Both the position numbers and the translations under genes were made by a program. A DNA stretch of 64,000 bases from G963662675 sp963676845 (lineage in GTDB: Bacteria; Bacteroidota; Bacteroidia; Bacteroidales; Prolixibacteraceae), in contig CAXXKK010000031.1 in the NCBI GenBank assembly GCA_963676845.2, positions 1 through 64,000 of the forward strand. The letters are read 5' to 3'. Below, one piece after another: positions 8,797 through 18,614 of this stretch (positions are counted from its first letter, which is position 1; each line of letters begins with the position of its first letter). The notes below the pieces were generated by a model. It saw only the letters and a program-made list of their open reading frames with translations, did not search any database and was not told where the DNA came from.

Positions 8797-10452
8797 TTAA
8801 ATAGTATCTTTTTCACGAATTTCTACTCGGCGAATTTTTCCACTAATCGTTTTAGGAAGTTCATCTACAAATTCAATCACGCGAGGGTATTTATATGGAG
8901 CTGTTACTTGCTTAACATGATTTTGCAATTCTTTTGCAAATTTATCACTTGCTTTGTGTTTGCAATTTGCAGCTAATACTACAGTCGCTTTTACTATTTG
9001 TCCGCGAATATCATCGGGGATTCCTGTAATTGCACATTCTACAACATCCGGATGGGTCATTAGTGCACTTTCCACCTCAAAAGGACCAATGCGGTAACCT
9101 GAACTTTTGATAACATCATCAGCTCGTCCTACAAACCAGAAATAACCATCATCGTCTTTCCATGCTAAATCACCGGTATAGTAAATTCCATCAGACATTG
9201 CTTCACTAGTCAGGTCTGGATTTCTATAATATCCCTGAAAAAGACCTGAAGGGTATTTTTCTCCATAACGGATTACAATTTCACCTTGTTCTCCAGCTTT
9301 AGCAGATACTCCTTCTGCTGTAAGTAAATCTACATCATAATGTGGATTAGGTAAGCCCATAGAGCCCGGTTTTGGCTCTACCCAGGGAGATGTAAATACA
9401 GAACAAGTTGTTTCACTTTGTCCGTATCCTTCATGTAATTTAATACCCGTGAAGTTGTAAAACTTGTTATATACTTCGGGATTTAATGCTTCTCCTGCGA
9501 TAGTGCACCATTCCAGTGCTGATAAATCATAATGAGTAAGGTTCTCACGTATTAGAAAACGGAAAATCGTTGGTGGAGCACAAAGAGAAGTAACCTTGTA
9601 TTTAGAAAGAACACCTAATATATCAGCTGGTGTAAATTTCTCGTGATCGTAAACAAAAACAGTAGCACCAACCAGCCATTGCCCATATAGTTTCCCCCAT
9701 ACAGCCTTAAGCCATCCGGTGTCTGCAATGGTTAAATGTATACTGTCTTCGTGTAAGTTTTGCCAATATTTTGCGGTAACAATATGTGCCAGTGGATAAA
9801 TACTGTCCAACATCACCATTTTGGGATCGCCTGTTGTTCCCGATGTAAAACTTACAATGATAGGGTCATCATTTTTTGTAGGTTCAGTCGGACGTTCAAA
9901 AGGTGTACTATTTTTAATCCCTGTTTGAAAATCTTCCCATCCCTCAGGAATGCTGGGCCCAATCGAAATTAATTTTTCAATTGAAGGAGAATTAGGCATG
10001 GCATCATTTACATGATTTAAGATAGTGTCATCTCCATCACAAATGATTGCTTTTATCGTTGCTGCATTAGCACGGTAAATAATGTCTTTTGAAGTTAAAA
10101 GATGGGTTGCCGGAATAATTACAGCACCAATCTTGTGAAGGGCAATAATAGTAAACCAAAACTCGGCACGGCGTTTTAAAATGGCCATAACCATATCGCC
10201 TTTTTGTATTCCAAGACTTGAAAGATAACCAGCTGTACGGTCAGTTATTTCTTTTAGTTCACCAAAGGTGTACGTTCTGCTTTCTCCTTGGTCGTTTGTC
10301 CAAAGTAAAGCTCTTTTGTTTGGGGATTCTTTCGCCCATCCATCAACAACATCATATGCAAAATTGAAGTCTTCAGGAATAGCTAATTCATAGTTAGCCT
10401 TAAAGTCCTCAAAATCTTTGAATGTTGTTTGTTTGAGATATTTTTCAATCAT
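8797..10452 (-). CDS. AMP-binding acyl-CoA synthetase (acetyl/medium-chain type)
   Basis: This 551-residue enzyme has all the marks of the ANL superfamily: the P-loop-like SFTSGTTGDPK at about residue 205, the GYGQSET motif at about 345, YYTGDLAWKDDDGYFWFVGRADDVIKSSGYRIGP hinge region at about 425-460, and the C-terminal catalytic lysine in PKTISGKIRRVEIR. It activates a carboxylic acid with ATP and joins it to CoA. The overall pattern resembles ACSM-like medium-chain ligases more than true acetyl-CoA synthetases, which are about 100 residues longer. Chain-length preference cannot be fixed from sequence. It is monocistronic, ending at a terminator. Confidence 0.88.
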   Translation of the reverse strand: MIEKYLKQTTFKDFEDFKANYELAIPEDFNFAYDVVDGWAKESPNKRALLWTNDQGESRTYTFGELKEITDRTAGYLSSLGIQKGDMVMAILKRRAEFWFTIIALHKIGAVIIPATHLLTSKDIIYRANAATIKAIICDGDDTILNHVNDAMPNSPSIEKLISIGPSIPEGWEDFQTGIKNSTPFERPTEPTKNDDPIIVSFTSGTTGDPKMVMLDSIYPLAHIVTAKYWQNLHEDSIHLTIADTGWLKAVWGKLYGQWLVGATVFVYDHEKFTPADILGVLSKYKVTSLCAPPTIFRFLIRENLTHYDLSALEWCTIAGEALNPEVYNKFYNFTGIKLHEGYGQSETTCSVFTSPWVEPKPGSMGLPNPHYDVDLLTAEGVSAKAGEQGEIVIRYGEKYPSGLFQGYYRNPDLTSEAMSDGIYYTGDLAWKDDDGYFWFVGRADDVIKSSGYRIGPFEVESALMTHPDVVECAITGIPDDIRGQIVKATVVLAANCKHKASDKFAKELQNHVKQVTAPYKYPRVIEFVDELPKTISGKIRRVEIREKDTI

Positions 10453-10742
10453 AATGCTACAATACTTTTCAGCTCAAAGTCTTAGCGAGAGTAGGGAATT
10501 TTATTCTTTTTAGAACCAAGAGCATCTTTAAATAGATTTAAGTGGGGCAGTTCAATACTTCACTTAAAAATAACAGCTCGCTAAAATAGGATTAAATTCG
10601 TGTCATGAAAACAAATTCTGATTTTTGCACTTTTTGTTTCATTTTGGAATTGGTATGTGAAAATATTGTATGATTTTCCTTTGCAGTAAAGTTTTATGTT
10701 CCTGCGGAGGATTTTATTTTCAAAGATTAAAAAAGTGAAATT

Positions 10743-10955
10743 TTAATTCTTGGTTGTTTTCTTTCTTTTGTTTAACAGGAAGGCGGTTATGCCCATAAAA
10801 CCTCCCATAAACCCGCTAAATGCTCCTGTTATTCCATGACCGATTGCATGTTCTGTTAGCGTTCCTGGGATTGATGTCAATAGATAATTCATGATGAAAC
10901 TCATAAAAAAACCCATTACTGCACCAATAATTCCTTGTTTTAAAAAGATGTTCAT
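10743..10955 (-). CDS. Small glycine-rich membrane protein
   Basis: Seventy codons from an ATG at 10955 give two hydrophobic helices (residues about 6-26 and 42-63) rich in glycine (GIIGAVMGFFMSF; GITGAFSGFMGGFMGITAF) and a basic tail. The pattern resembles small glycine-zipper membrane proteins. Function is unknown. It is 61 bp from the end of the MFS gene on the same strand and may be its last cistron. Confidence 0.6.
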   Translation of the reverse strand: MNIFLKQGIIGAVMGFFMSFIMNYLLTSIPGTLTEHAIGHGITGAFSGFMGGFMGITAFLLNKRKKTTKN

Positions 10956-11016
10956 AATTCATTCTGATTAATGTGATTTTATAATGCTTTTACTTGGAAT
11001 TTGGGACTAAGTGAAA

Positions 11017-12177
11017 TCAATTTGCCATTGATCTTTTTCGGATGAAAAAATATACAGCAGATAAGATGGCCAGGCCTATTCCTATAACAAAGAAACTTTT
11101 GTTAATGCCAACCAGTTTTTGAAAGGGTTGTATCGCAAAAGGAGAAAAAAACATTCCTAAAAAAGTCGCTGTAGTTAAAATGCCAATATACTTTCCTCTA
11201 ACTTGTACCGGAATTAACGAAATAACCCAAAGATTTGCATTTGGTAGTAAAAGACCAATCCCCAATCCGCTTATAAGAACTCCGACTATTATTTGCCAGT
11301 AAACTTCACTAAGACCAATTATGCTAAAACCTATAGCCATTGGAATAAAACCGAAGATATATATGCTTATAAAGTCAAGCTTGTTTTTTACTTTTTTGTA
11401 AAAAAATGAAGCAATTGCCTGGGCAAATGGAAGGCAGCCTAAAGCAAGTCCCATCTTATTGCCTGAAATACCTTCGAGGTTTTGAAGGAGAAAAGGCAAT
11501 TGTACCGGAATCATATAAAAAGTTACCGTTGTTAAAAACGCACTTAGAAAAGCAAACCAAACAATACTGGGAATTGAAAGTGCTTTGGATGAGCTGGTTG
11601 TTTTTTCTCCCAGTTCAATCTTGGGCTCATGCAGGGCGAAAGGGGACAGTATTAGGACAACAGCAGAAAATGAATAGATTAAGAAGGTGTATCGCCAGTT
11701 GATATCTGTTAAGATTCCTGCAGTTGTAATAAACACAAGTCCACCCAAAGCTACAAAGGCTCCCTGTAAGCCCATGAAATGTTCTCGCTTGTCGCCGGTG
11801 AAATAATCTCCTATCAAAGTGGTTGATACTGTCATGATCCCGGCCACACCAAAGCCAAAAACAAATCGTCCGATTAAAATGACAGAAAGATTAGCAGCCC
11901 ATAAACCGGACGTCCCGGCAAGAAGGTAAACTAAAAGTGAAATATACAATACTTTGATTCGTCCAACTTTGTCAAGTAACTTACCTGCCAGTGGGGCAAC
12001 AATTGCTACTGTAAGTGCAGGTAGGGTCAGCATCATTTTTGTTAATATCTCAATGTATTTTACATCTTTAAAAGTTTCACTGATTAACGGTAATGAGGGT
12101 GAAACAATGGCATTTGCCAAAATTGTCAAAGTGCTTGCTAATAGTAATGTTATCTCCAGTAGTTTTGTATTTTTCAT
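11017..12177 (-). CDS. MFS transporter, drug-efflux-like
   Basis: A 386-residue protein with about twelve membrane helices. The loop after helix 2 reads PLAGKLLDKVGRIKVL, close to the MFS motif A (G-x3-D-R-x-G-R-[RK]), and VFGFGVAGIMTVSTTLIGDYF corresponds to the helix 4-5 region; KGKYIGILTTATFLGMFFSP lies in the second half. This arrangement is typical of DHA-type efflux carriers. The substrate is unknown. The outer-membrane protein gene lies upstream on the same strand with a 70-bp gap, so both could share a transcript. Confidence 0.85.
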   Translation of the reverse strand: MKNTKLLEITLLLASTLTILANAIVSPSLPLISETFKDVKYIEILTKMMLTLPALTVAIVAPLAGKLLDKVGRIKVLYISLLVYLLAGTSGLWAANLSVILIGRFVFGFGVAGIMTVSTTLIGDYFTGDKREHFMGLQGAFVALGGLVFITTAGILTDINWRYTFLIYSFSAVVLILSPFALHEPKIELGEKTTSSSKALSIPSIVWFAFLSAFLTTVTFYMIPVQLPFLLQNLEGISGNKMGLALGCLPFAQAIASFFYKKVKNKLDFISIYIFGFIPMAIGFSIIGLSEVYWQIIVGVLISGLGIGLLLPNANLWVISLIPVQVRGKYIGILTTATFLGMFFSPFAIQPFQKLVGINKSFFVIGIGLAILSAVYFFIRKRSMAN

Positions 12178-12247
12178 TCCTGTACTTTATAATCCGATTT
12201 AAACTACATGCATTAATGAATATCCAGTCAGACTTACCTGCCCAATG

Positions 12248-12922
12248 TCATTTTAGTGTTGTACTAACAAAAACTCCCCATTGATATTCTTCGATTTTTG
12301 TGGGGCCGTAACAATCGTAATTCAGGGCACATCCAAATGAAAATGTTTTATAGCTAAGTCCCAGACGGCTGTACAAAAAACTACGATCGTGTTTCCCTAT
12401 TTCGGTATTTCGACTGTAAAGACCTTGAACATGCGTATATAATGACCAGGCTCCTTTTATAACCGGCCGATATTCAACTATTGCCAATGATTCAAAGTTT
12501 TTGGTTTCGGTAAGCTGTGCTCCGGAATTAATTACTCCCATAAAGTTCCTGCTATGATAGGAGTATTGTCCTCCCACATATGGTCTGAATCCCCAGTTCG
12601 AATTATATGCAGCTCCTGAAAGAAGGCTTACGTTTTTGAATAAGTCATATTTTAGAAAAGCCAGGTTGATTGATTCTCTGAAATGTTCATTATTATCGTA
12701 ATCGGCTTTTAAATATGATAGTGCAAAAAAACCGAACTTACTGTCGTCAGCAATTTTTTTGTCAATAATCACTTGCGAACTCCATCCGTCAGTCCCTAAA
12801 AAAACTTCTAATGGAATAGGTGCAGATTGGTGGATATTCACGTCATCCTGGCTGTAAGCCCAGTTAGAGCTAAAAATTGTAGTAACAAACAATAGCAGCC
12901 CAGTAATTATTCTTTTTCTCAT
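12248..12922 (-). CDS. Predicted outer-membrane beta-barrel protein
   Basis: A 224-residue protein with a cleavable signal peptide (cut likely after WAYSQ, residue about 25). The rest alternates polar and hydrophobic residues in short aromatic-rich strands (FGFFALSYLKADY, YVGGQYSYHSRNF, SLYTHVQGLYS) and ends in a strand with a hydrophobic-K terminus, which is the look of an eight- to ten-stranded outer-membrane barrel. It matches no family I can name. The MFS gene follows on the same strand. Confidence 0.65.
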   Translation of the reverse strand: MRKRIITGLLLFVTTIFSSNWAYSQDDVNIHQSAPIPLEVFLGTDGWSSQVIIDKKIADDSKFGFFALSYLKADYDNNEHFRESINLAFLKYDLFKNVSLLSGAAYNSNWGFRPYVGGQYSYHSRNFMGVINSGAQLTETKNFESLAIVEYRPVIKGAWSLYTHVQGLYSRNTEIGKHDRSFLYSRLGLSYKTFSFGCALNYDCYGPTKIEEYQWGVFVSTTLK

Positions 12923-12989
12923 TTCTTTTCCTTTTTTTAATTGTTTTCAATAAAATGTTGTGACTTTAAGGCGTAAGAGATTCCGTTCC

Positions 12990-13066
12990 TTTTACAATCG
13001 GAGAGCATTTTGGTACTCTCCGATTCTTGTAAAAAGAATGTAAAACCTGAACCATGCCAGGTTTTA
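12990..13066 (-). terminator. Two tandem hairpins downstream of azoR
   Basis: A long stem (core ATCGGAGAG / CTCTCCGAT, extended by TTTACAA / TTGTAAA with a bulge) lies at about 12990-13035 and a 9-bp stem TAAAACCTG / CAGGTTTTA at 13041-13066. Both lie between the azoR stop and the outer-membrane protein start and can end the azoR transcript. Confidence 0.6.
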
Positions 13067-13107
13067 GTACTTATGTAATTTTGGTATAAATTGGTCTGGG
13101 TAGGGAG

Positions 13108-13713
13108 CTAGAATGCAAGAGCGACTTCTTCTGCTTTTTTTGTCGCATTCTCTAATATCTTTTCAGTGTCTTCAGTAATAATATCCAGCCGGTCAATTGC
13201 AATACTTGTAAAGTCGGTGATTCCCATAAATCCGAAAATATTACGTAGATATTTGTCGGCCATTTCCAGTGATTCCATTGGGGCGGCAGAGTAATCTCCT
13301 CCACGTGTAATGATATTTACTGCTTTTTTGTTTTTGCAAAGTCCAACAGGTCCTTTTTCAGTGTAGGTAAAAGTAATTCCTCCTACTGCAACATAGTCAA
13401 TGTAAGCTTTTAATATTGCAGGAAGTCCCAGGTTCCAGATAGGCTCAGCGATAACATACTTGTCTGCTTCTAAAAATTGGTATGCAAATTTCAAAATTGG
13501 ATGATTCTTGTCTTTGCTTTGGTTCACTCCCCTTAGCTCATTTAGTTTTCCTTTTGGCAAAAATTGAAGATCTGCATCGTATAAATCCAAATCCACAATC
13601 TCGTCATCCGGATTTTGTTTTTTATAAGTTTCAATAAAACTATCAGAAATTTGGATTGTCCTTGATTCTCCCTCTGCTTTTGCATTTGCTTTAATATACA
13701 ATACTTTACTCAT
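13108..13713 (-). CDS. azoR: FMN-dependent NADH-azoreductase
   Basis: A 201-residue flavodoxin-fold protein of standard AzoR length. It begins SKVLYIKANAKAEGESRT (FMN phosphate loop) and has the PIWNLGLPAILKAYIDYVAVGGITFTYTEKGP segment at about residues 90-125 and ITRGGDYS at about 135, which form the flavin pocket. AzoR enzymes reduce azo bonds and quinones with NADH and protect against electrophiles. A Crp/Fnr-type regulator is encoded 250 bp upstream on the same strand and may control it. Confidence 0.9.
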   Translation of the reverse strand: MSKVLYIKANAKAEGESRTIQISDSFIETYKKQNPDDEIVDLDLYDADLQFLPKGKLNELRGVNQSKDKNHPILKFAYQFLEADKYVIAEPIWNLGLPAILKAYIDYVAVGGITFTYTEKGPVGLCKNKKAVNIITRGGDYSAAPMESLEMADKYLRNIFGFMGITDFTSIAIDRLDIITEDTEKILENATKKAEEVALAF

Positions 13714-13965
13714 TTTGCATTATTTAAATTTGTTCCTAAAATTGATTATAACCCGTACTTAAGCTTCTTGTTCAGTTTTTTTACTTCTTAAAAAAGAATT
13801 TTATTCAGGAAAATAAGGGGAATTTAATCCGATGTAAGCTTATGTTGAGCCTTACTTCCCATGAATCTGAATGGTACTCTTTTTCTTGTCTATCGAAATT
13901 CTGGAAAAACTGTACTACAAATCTAGTGGGATAAAAACCCAATTCCTTTTACAAATGTTAAAAAA

Positions 13966-14529
13966 TCACTTTTTGGATCGTATACGGCTTAAGGAAACCT
14001 GGGAAATTCCCAAATAACCAGCTGTATCTCCCAGGCTGATGCGTTGCTGTATGTCTGCGTAATCTTTGAGGAATTTAGCATAGCGCTCGGTTGCATCCAG
14101 GTAAAGCAGGTTTTTTAGGTTTGAGATGGCGGTGTAAGCAACATGGGAAACAAATTTGCGGGCAAAACTTTCAAAAGAATGGTAATTCTGGCACAGGTAC
14201 TCGAAGTCGCGGTTTTCCAAATAGTTGATTGTTGTGTCTTCAATCGCCTGGGTGGAATATTCTGCAGGAAGGTCATTAAAGAAGCTGTCGGTTGCAATGA
14301 AGAAATTATCTTCTGCAAAAAAACGAAGCACATAGAGATTCCCGTCGTGGTAGTAAAAATGCTTGGCCAGTCCTGATACGATGAAATAGAGATTTTTGTT
14401 GACTTTCCCTTCGGTGTGGATTAATTCTCCTTTGGCGTATTTTCTTGTGTGGATGAATTTTGATAGTTCCTCATTTGCTTCTTTTGACAGAGGGGATAGT
14501 TCATTAATTTTTTTTAAAAATTCATTCAT
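13966..14529 (-). CDS. Crp/Fnr-family transcriptional regulator
   Basis: A cyclic-nucleotide-binding fold (about residues 15-110: RKYAKGELIHTEGKVNKNLYFIVSGLAKHFYY) is followed by a short C-terminal helix-turn-helix (TAGYLGISQVSLSRIRSKK). The start is set at the ATG at 14529, which has AAGGA nine bases upstream; the open frame could extend to a TTG at 14562. The usual Crp phosphate-binding cassette is not conserved and no Fnr cysteines are present, so the effector is unknown. The DNA-binding domain is short, as in many Bacteroidota members of this family. Confidence 0.85.
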   Translation of the reverse strand: MNEFLKKINELSPLSKEANEELSKFIHTRKYAKGELIHTEGKVNKNLYFIVSGLAKHFYYHDGNLYVLRFFAEDNFFIATDSFFNDLPAEYSTQAIEDTTINYLENRDFEYLCQNYHSFESFARKFVSHVAYTAISNLKNLLYLDATERYAKFLKDYADIQQRISLGDTAGYLGISQVSLSRIRSKK

Positions 14530-14805
14530 CTCAATGTCCTTTTCAACGAAAATAGCAAACAATCTGAAATAATGGATAACATATTTTGTTTCTGTGTTTG
14601 AGTTTGTTTCAATTTTAGCATTAAGGAAATCATGTTTCGCATTTAGATGGTTTCTGGTAAATGAGAGTTATGCCAGTTGTTTGCTGATTTTTTTACGGGA
14701 TGAATTGTTGTTTTTAAAGTTCTTCAAAATGGGCATTTATGTTAATTTTTCATCTTTTCAGTCAAAAAAACATTCATTTGTAAATTACAAATAGATAGCT
14801 AAAAG

Positions 14806-14813
14806 TATTTTTG
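14806..14813 (+). promoter_or_regulatory. Possible -7 element before M14 peptidase gene
   Basis: TATTTTTG matches TAnnTTTG and lies about 40 bp before the ATG at 14854; the nearest TTTG (14777-14780) is farther than the usual 19-bp spacing. Confidence 0.35.
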
Positions 14814-14853
14814 GGTAGAAATAATCTAGAAAGCAATCAAAAAAGCACATAAA

Positions 14854-17475
14854 ATGATTTTTAAAAGCACTTTAATGTATCTAATTGTAATGTGTTTGTT
14901 TTGCGGTATTGTAACAGCAAACGACACAGAAGATATTCAAACACCTGATGAATTCTTTAGTTTTCAACCCGGAACCGACCGGATGTTGCTAAATTACGAA
15001 TCATCGATAGAATATATGCAGCAATTGGCGGAACTTTCGCCCCGGGTTAAAATGATGGAAATAGGGGAATCGCCTATGGGAAAAAAGATGTACATCGTTC
15101 TTTTCTCATCACCGGAGAACATAAATAACATCGATCACTTAAAAGAGATCAATAAGGAATTGGCAACAAATCCGAACTTAACAGATTCACAACTTGAAGA
15201 ATACTGCTTGGAAGGCAAGGTTTTCATTATGGCAACACTTTCCATGCATGCGAGTGAAATTGGTCCGGCTCAGGCAGCACCTTCGATTGCTTATAAGCTT
15301 TCAACATCAACTGATCCTGATCTTGTAAGTCAGTTGGAAGATGTGGTTTATATGATGGTTCCTTCCTCAAACCCCGATGGAATGGACATGGTCGTTGATT
15401 ATTATATGCAATCGAAGAACACCAAATATGAAGGTTCCACTTATCCCGGCGTATATAATAAATATGTAGGACACGATAATAACCGTGATTTTGTGACACT
15501 TTCACAAAAGGATAATAAGGCCATTGCACGTACTTATAATACGGAGTGGTATCCACAGGTTTTAATTGATAAACACCAAATGGGATCTACCGGAGCTCGT
15601 TATTTTGTGCCACCTAATTGTGATCCGATTGCAGAAAATGTGGACGAAAAAGTTTGGAACTGGTCCTGGATTTTTGGCTCAAACATGTCGAAAGATATGA
15701 CTGCCAAAGGACTTTTTGGAGTAACGCAACATTCAATTTTCGATAACTACTGGCCGGGGTCAACAGAAACAGGTATTTGGAAAAACATGATTTCAATGCT
15801 TACCGAATGTGCAAGTGCTCAGCTTGGAAAACCTATCTATATTGAAGAAAACGAGTTAACTGCGGGAAGCACTGGCTTGGCAGAATATAAAAAGAGTATA
15901 AACATGCCTGCTCCCTGGGAAGGTGGCTGGTGGCGTTTGTCTGATATCGTTTCTTATGAAATGGCATCGTCTTTATCGCTTATAAAAACAGCTTCATTTC
16001 ATAAGAAAGATGTGCTTATGAATCGCAATGTCCTTTGTAAAGATGCTGTTGAAGACGGAAAAACACTGGCTCCTGCTTATTACATTGTTCCTGCAAAACA
16101 GCATGATGACAGCGAGTTGATCTCTATGCTGGATTTATTGGATGAACATGGTGTGTATGTTTATAAAACAACAGAACAGCTGGTTTACGATGGGAAAATT
16201 ATCGATGAAGGTTCATATGTTGTTCCGTTGGCTCAGCCTTATCGTCCTTTTGTAAAAGAAGTAATGGAAAAGCAAATCTATCCTGAACGTCGTTTTGTGC
16301 CGGATGGAGATATTATGCGTCCTTACGATATTACAAGTTGGACTTTGCCTTTACACCAGGGAGTTGAGACCTATAAAATTGATGAAATTGTTGAGGATAT
16401 CGAGGATAATATCACGAAGGTAAGTTTCCCAATTGAGTTAAGTTATACTCCTTCTGAAGAGTGTGAAACCTTGATCTTCCCTGCGAAAAACAACGAAAGT
16501 TATAAGGTAGCTTTTGCTGCTATGGAAAATGGAATTGATGTTTCCAGGGTAACTGAAAGTTTCACAATAGGAGGAATTGAGATTGAAGAAGGTGACTTTG
16601 TTATTCCTGTAAACGGGAAAAGTAAGTTTGATGATATATTGGAGTTATTAACGGTTGAGCCCATTGAGTTGACAGATGTAATTTCGGATTATGTCAAAAC
16701 ACTGGAATTGCCTAAGATCGCCTTAGTTGAAACTGTTTTCTCAGATATGGATGCCGGTTGGGTTCGGTTTTTGTTTGATAGTTACAAGGTTCCTTTTACG
16801 GTTCTAAAGCCGGAAGAAGTAAAGACTGAAGACTTAAGTAAGTTTGATGTAATTGTTTTTCCTGATGCCAGTAAGTCTTTGTTGATGAGTGGTAAATACG
16901 TACGTGGAGGAACAACATCGATACCATCATATGATCCCAAATATATTAAGGGAATGGAAAAAGAAGGACTACAAAAATTGATGGATTTTGAATACAAAGG
17001 AGGAACAATTATTAGTTGGGGAGCATCAACAGCCCTGTTCTTTGGAGTGCAAAGCGTAACTATTTCGGAAGATGAAAAAGAAGAGTTTTCATTGCCGGTA
17101 AGCGATATTTCATCGAGCATTCAGGGGAAAGGTTTTTATGCTCCGGGAACTTTGTTTAATGTCGATTTGATCGAAGGGCATCCATTGACACTGGGAATGG
17201 GAGAAACAGCTTGTATCTTTTCTGAAGGTACACCAATTCTTGCTACCTCAGTTCCTTATTTTGACATGGACAGAAGAGTTATTGCCAGCTATTCAAAAGA
17301 GGATGTTATAGCCAGTGGCTATGCCGAAAATGAAGAGTTGATTGAAGGGAAATCGGCAATGGTATGGGCACAAAAAGGAAAAGGAAACTTTGTCTTTTAT
17401 GGTTTCAATCCTCAGTTTAGGGCTTCAACGTCGGGAACTTATAAATTGATATTTAATGCTTTATTGCTTGATTAG
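14854..17475 (+). CDS. Secreted M14-family zinc carboxypeptidase
   Basis: An 873-residue protein with a signal peptide (residues 1-22, ending VTAN). The zinc carboxypeptidase domain covers about residues 40-330: SMHASEIG gives the HxxE zinc pair near residue 130, SNPDGMD follows at about 172, HDNNRDFV at about 209 carries the substrate-binding Asn-Arg, and DKHQMGSTG at about 240 the third ligand region. A long C-terminal part (about 400-870) contains a class-I glutamine amidotransferase-like stretch (FDVIVFPDASK, GGTIISWGAST), as in other large Bacteroidota M14 proteins. It probably trims peptides in the periplasm or outside the cell. Confidence 0.85.
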   Translation: MIFKSTLMYLIVMCLFCGIVTANDTEDIQTPDEFFSFQPGTDRMLLNYESSIEYMQQLAELSPRVKMMEIGESPMGKKMYIVLFSSPENINNIDHLKEINKELATNPNLTDSQLEEYCLEGKVFIMATLSMHASEIGPAQAAPSIAYKLSTSTDPDLVSQLEDVVYMMVPSSNPDGMDMVVDYYMQSKNTKYEGSTYPGVYNKYVGHDNNRDFVTLSQKDNKAIARTYNTEWYPQVLIDKHQMGSTGARYFVPPNCDPIAENVDEKVWNWSWIFGSNMSKDMTAKGLFGVTQHSIFDNYWPGSTETGIWKNMISMLTECASAQLGKPIYIEENELTAGSTGLAEYKKSINMPAPWEGGWWRLSDIVSYEMASSLSLIKTASFHKKDVLMNRNVLCKDAVEDGKTLAPAYYIVPAKQHDDSELISMLDLLDEHGVYVYKTTEQLVYDGKIIDEGSYVVPLAQPYRPFVKEVMEKQIYPERRFVPDGDIMRPYDITSWTLPLHQGVETYKIDEIVEDIEDNITKVSFPIELSYTPSEECETLIFPAKNNESYKVAFAAMENGIDVSRVTESFTIGGIEIEEGDFVIPVNGKSKFDDILELLTVEPIELTDVISDYVKTLELPKIALVETVFSDMDAGWVRFLFDSYKVPFTVLKPEEVKTEDLSKFDVIVFPDASKSLLMSGKYVRGGTTSIPSYDPKYIKGMEKEGLQKLMDFEYKGGTIISWGASTALFFGVQSVTISEDEKEEFSLPVSDISSSIQGKGFYAPGTLFNVDLIEGHPLTLGMGETACIFSEGTPILATSVPYFDMDRRVIASYSKEDVIASGYAENEELIEGKSAMVWAQKGKGNFVFYGFNPQFRASTSGTYKLIFNALLLD

Positions 17476-17571
17476 CATGAAATGCTGACGGTATAATTTT
17501 GATTTGGAATTCCTTTATTGCCTTTGTGTAGTAAAGGAATTCCTGTTTTTGTCAGTTCTTTTGCTCTAAAA

Positions 17572-17651
17572 GTCATCCTGAACTTGTTTCAGAATCTGTT
17601 TCAAAACAAAGAGATTATCTGACAGAGATCCTGAAACAAGTTCAGGATGAC
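17572..17651. repeat. REP-like palindrome, copy 1
   Basis: A perfect 21-bp inverted repeat, left arm beginning GTCATCCTGAACTTG at 17572-17592 and right arm ending CAAGTTCAGGATGAC at 17631-17651, encloses a 38-bp centre. It lies between two convergent genes and may act as a two-way terminator. Related copies lie at 22841, 24759 and 29443. Confidence 0.85.
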
Positions 17652-17686
17652 AAGAGTTGTATGCTTGTTATAGCTCAAAGAATCAT

Positions 17687-18481
17687 TTACACAAAAAACT
17701 CAGGTTCTTTACGTGCAGAACAATTTGTATATAATTTTTTCTGTATGCCGGCAATTACCGGATTTTCGAAAATACGTGCTTCATTTGGACAACTTTTTAC
17801 ACAAGCACAACACCAGGTGCACAGCTCTCCATTTGTTTCAGCAACTTGGTTGATTGTTATTGCATCGGTAGGGCAAACATCAGCACAAATACCACATTGA
17901 TCGCATAGTTCTTTATCGGTTTCCGGATAGATTGTTGTAGGTTTTGGATTAAGTTCTTTGTACGGATAATTTCCGGGAATGCTAATCTCCGAAACTTTAT
18001 CTGTTCGATTGAATTTATCCAGTTTGTTTTGAACGATTTGTGCAAACTCATTACATTTTTCCAGATCTTGTTTGTCAGGCCTGTTTGGCGCAATTGGTTT
18101 TTCTATCGTTGAAAATGAATGCTCTCCAATAAATGCAGCTCCTGCAATTACTGAGAATCCGCAGCTTGTTGCAAGTTCATGAAGTTCTAAAAGCGAATCT
18201 TCAAACTCCCGGTTTCCATATAAAACAACAATTATCGCTGGAGAACCATTGGAACGGAATTTTTTTAGGGCATTAAGAGCTGCAAGTGGCAAGCGACCCG
18301 AATAAACAGGAAGTCCAATTATTGTTAGCGAGTTGTCACAAGGCTCTGGGCTTAGTTCTGCTTGTGTCTTAGTGATATTGTATTCAGCATTTAGTTTTAA
18401 TCCCAGTTGTTGCCCAATTTCTTTTACAATTGTTTTTGTGGTTCCCGTAGGGGAGTAGTATATCAGGTTTAAGTTGTTCAT
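17687..18481 (-). CDS. EFR1-family flavodoxin/ferredoxin fusion protein
   Basis: The 264-residue protein fuses an N-terminal flavodoxin-like domain (LIYYSPTGTTKTIVKEI, FMN phosphate loop, residues 5-22; then IIVVLYGNREFEDSLLEL) to a C-terminal bacterial ferredoxin module with two [4Fe-4S] motifs, CDQCGICADVCP (about residue 197) and CTWCCACVKSCP (about residue 224). Such proteins shuttle electrons between flavin and iron-sulfur partners in anaerobes. The radical SAM gene upstream on the same strand, 134 bp away, could be a client of these electrons; that is an inference from position. Confidence 0.88.
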   Translation of the reverse strand: MNNLNLIYYSPTGTTKTIVKEIGQQLGLKLNAEYNITKTQAELSPEPCDNSLTIIGLPVYSGRLPLAALNALKKFRSNGSPAIIVVLYGNREFEDSLLELHELATSCGFSVIAGAAFIGEHSFSTIEKPIAPNRPDKQDLEKCNEFAQIVQNKLDKFNRTDKVSEISIPGNYPYKELNPKPTTIYPETDKELCDQCGICADVCPTDAITINQVAETNGELCTWCCACVKSCPNEARIFENPVIAGIQKKLYTNCSARKEPEFFV

Positions 18482-18614
18482 GGTTTTTAACTTTTTAATT
18501 CTTTATAATGAGTTTGAGTCTATTTAGATACTTATTCTATTAATATTGTTTTTGTCCTTCCGGACGGGACCTGATTTTTGTCTTGACATGAAACCCAGGG
18601 AAAAAAGTCAAGGC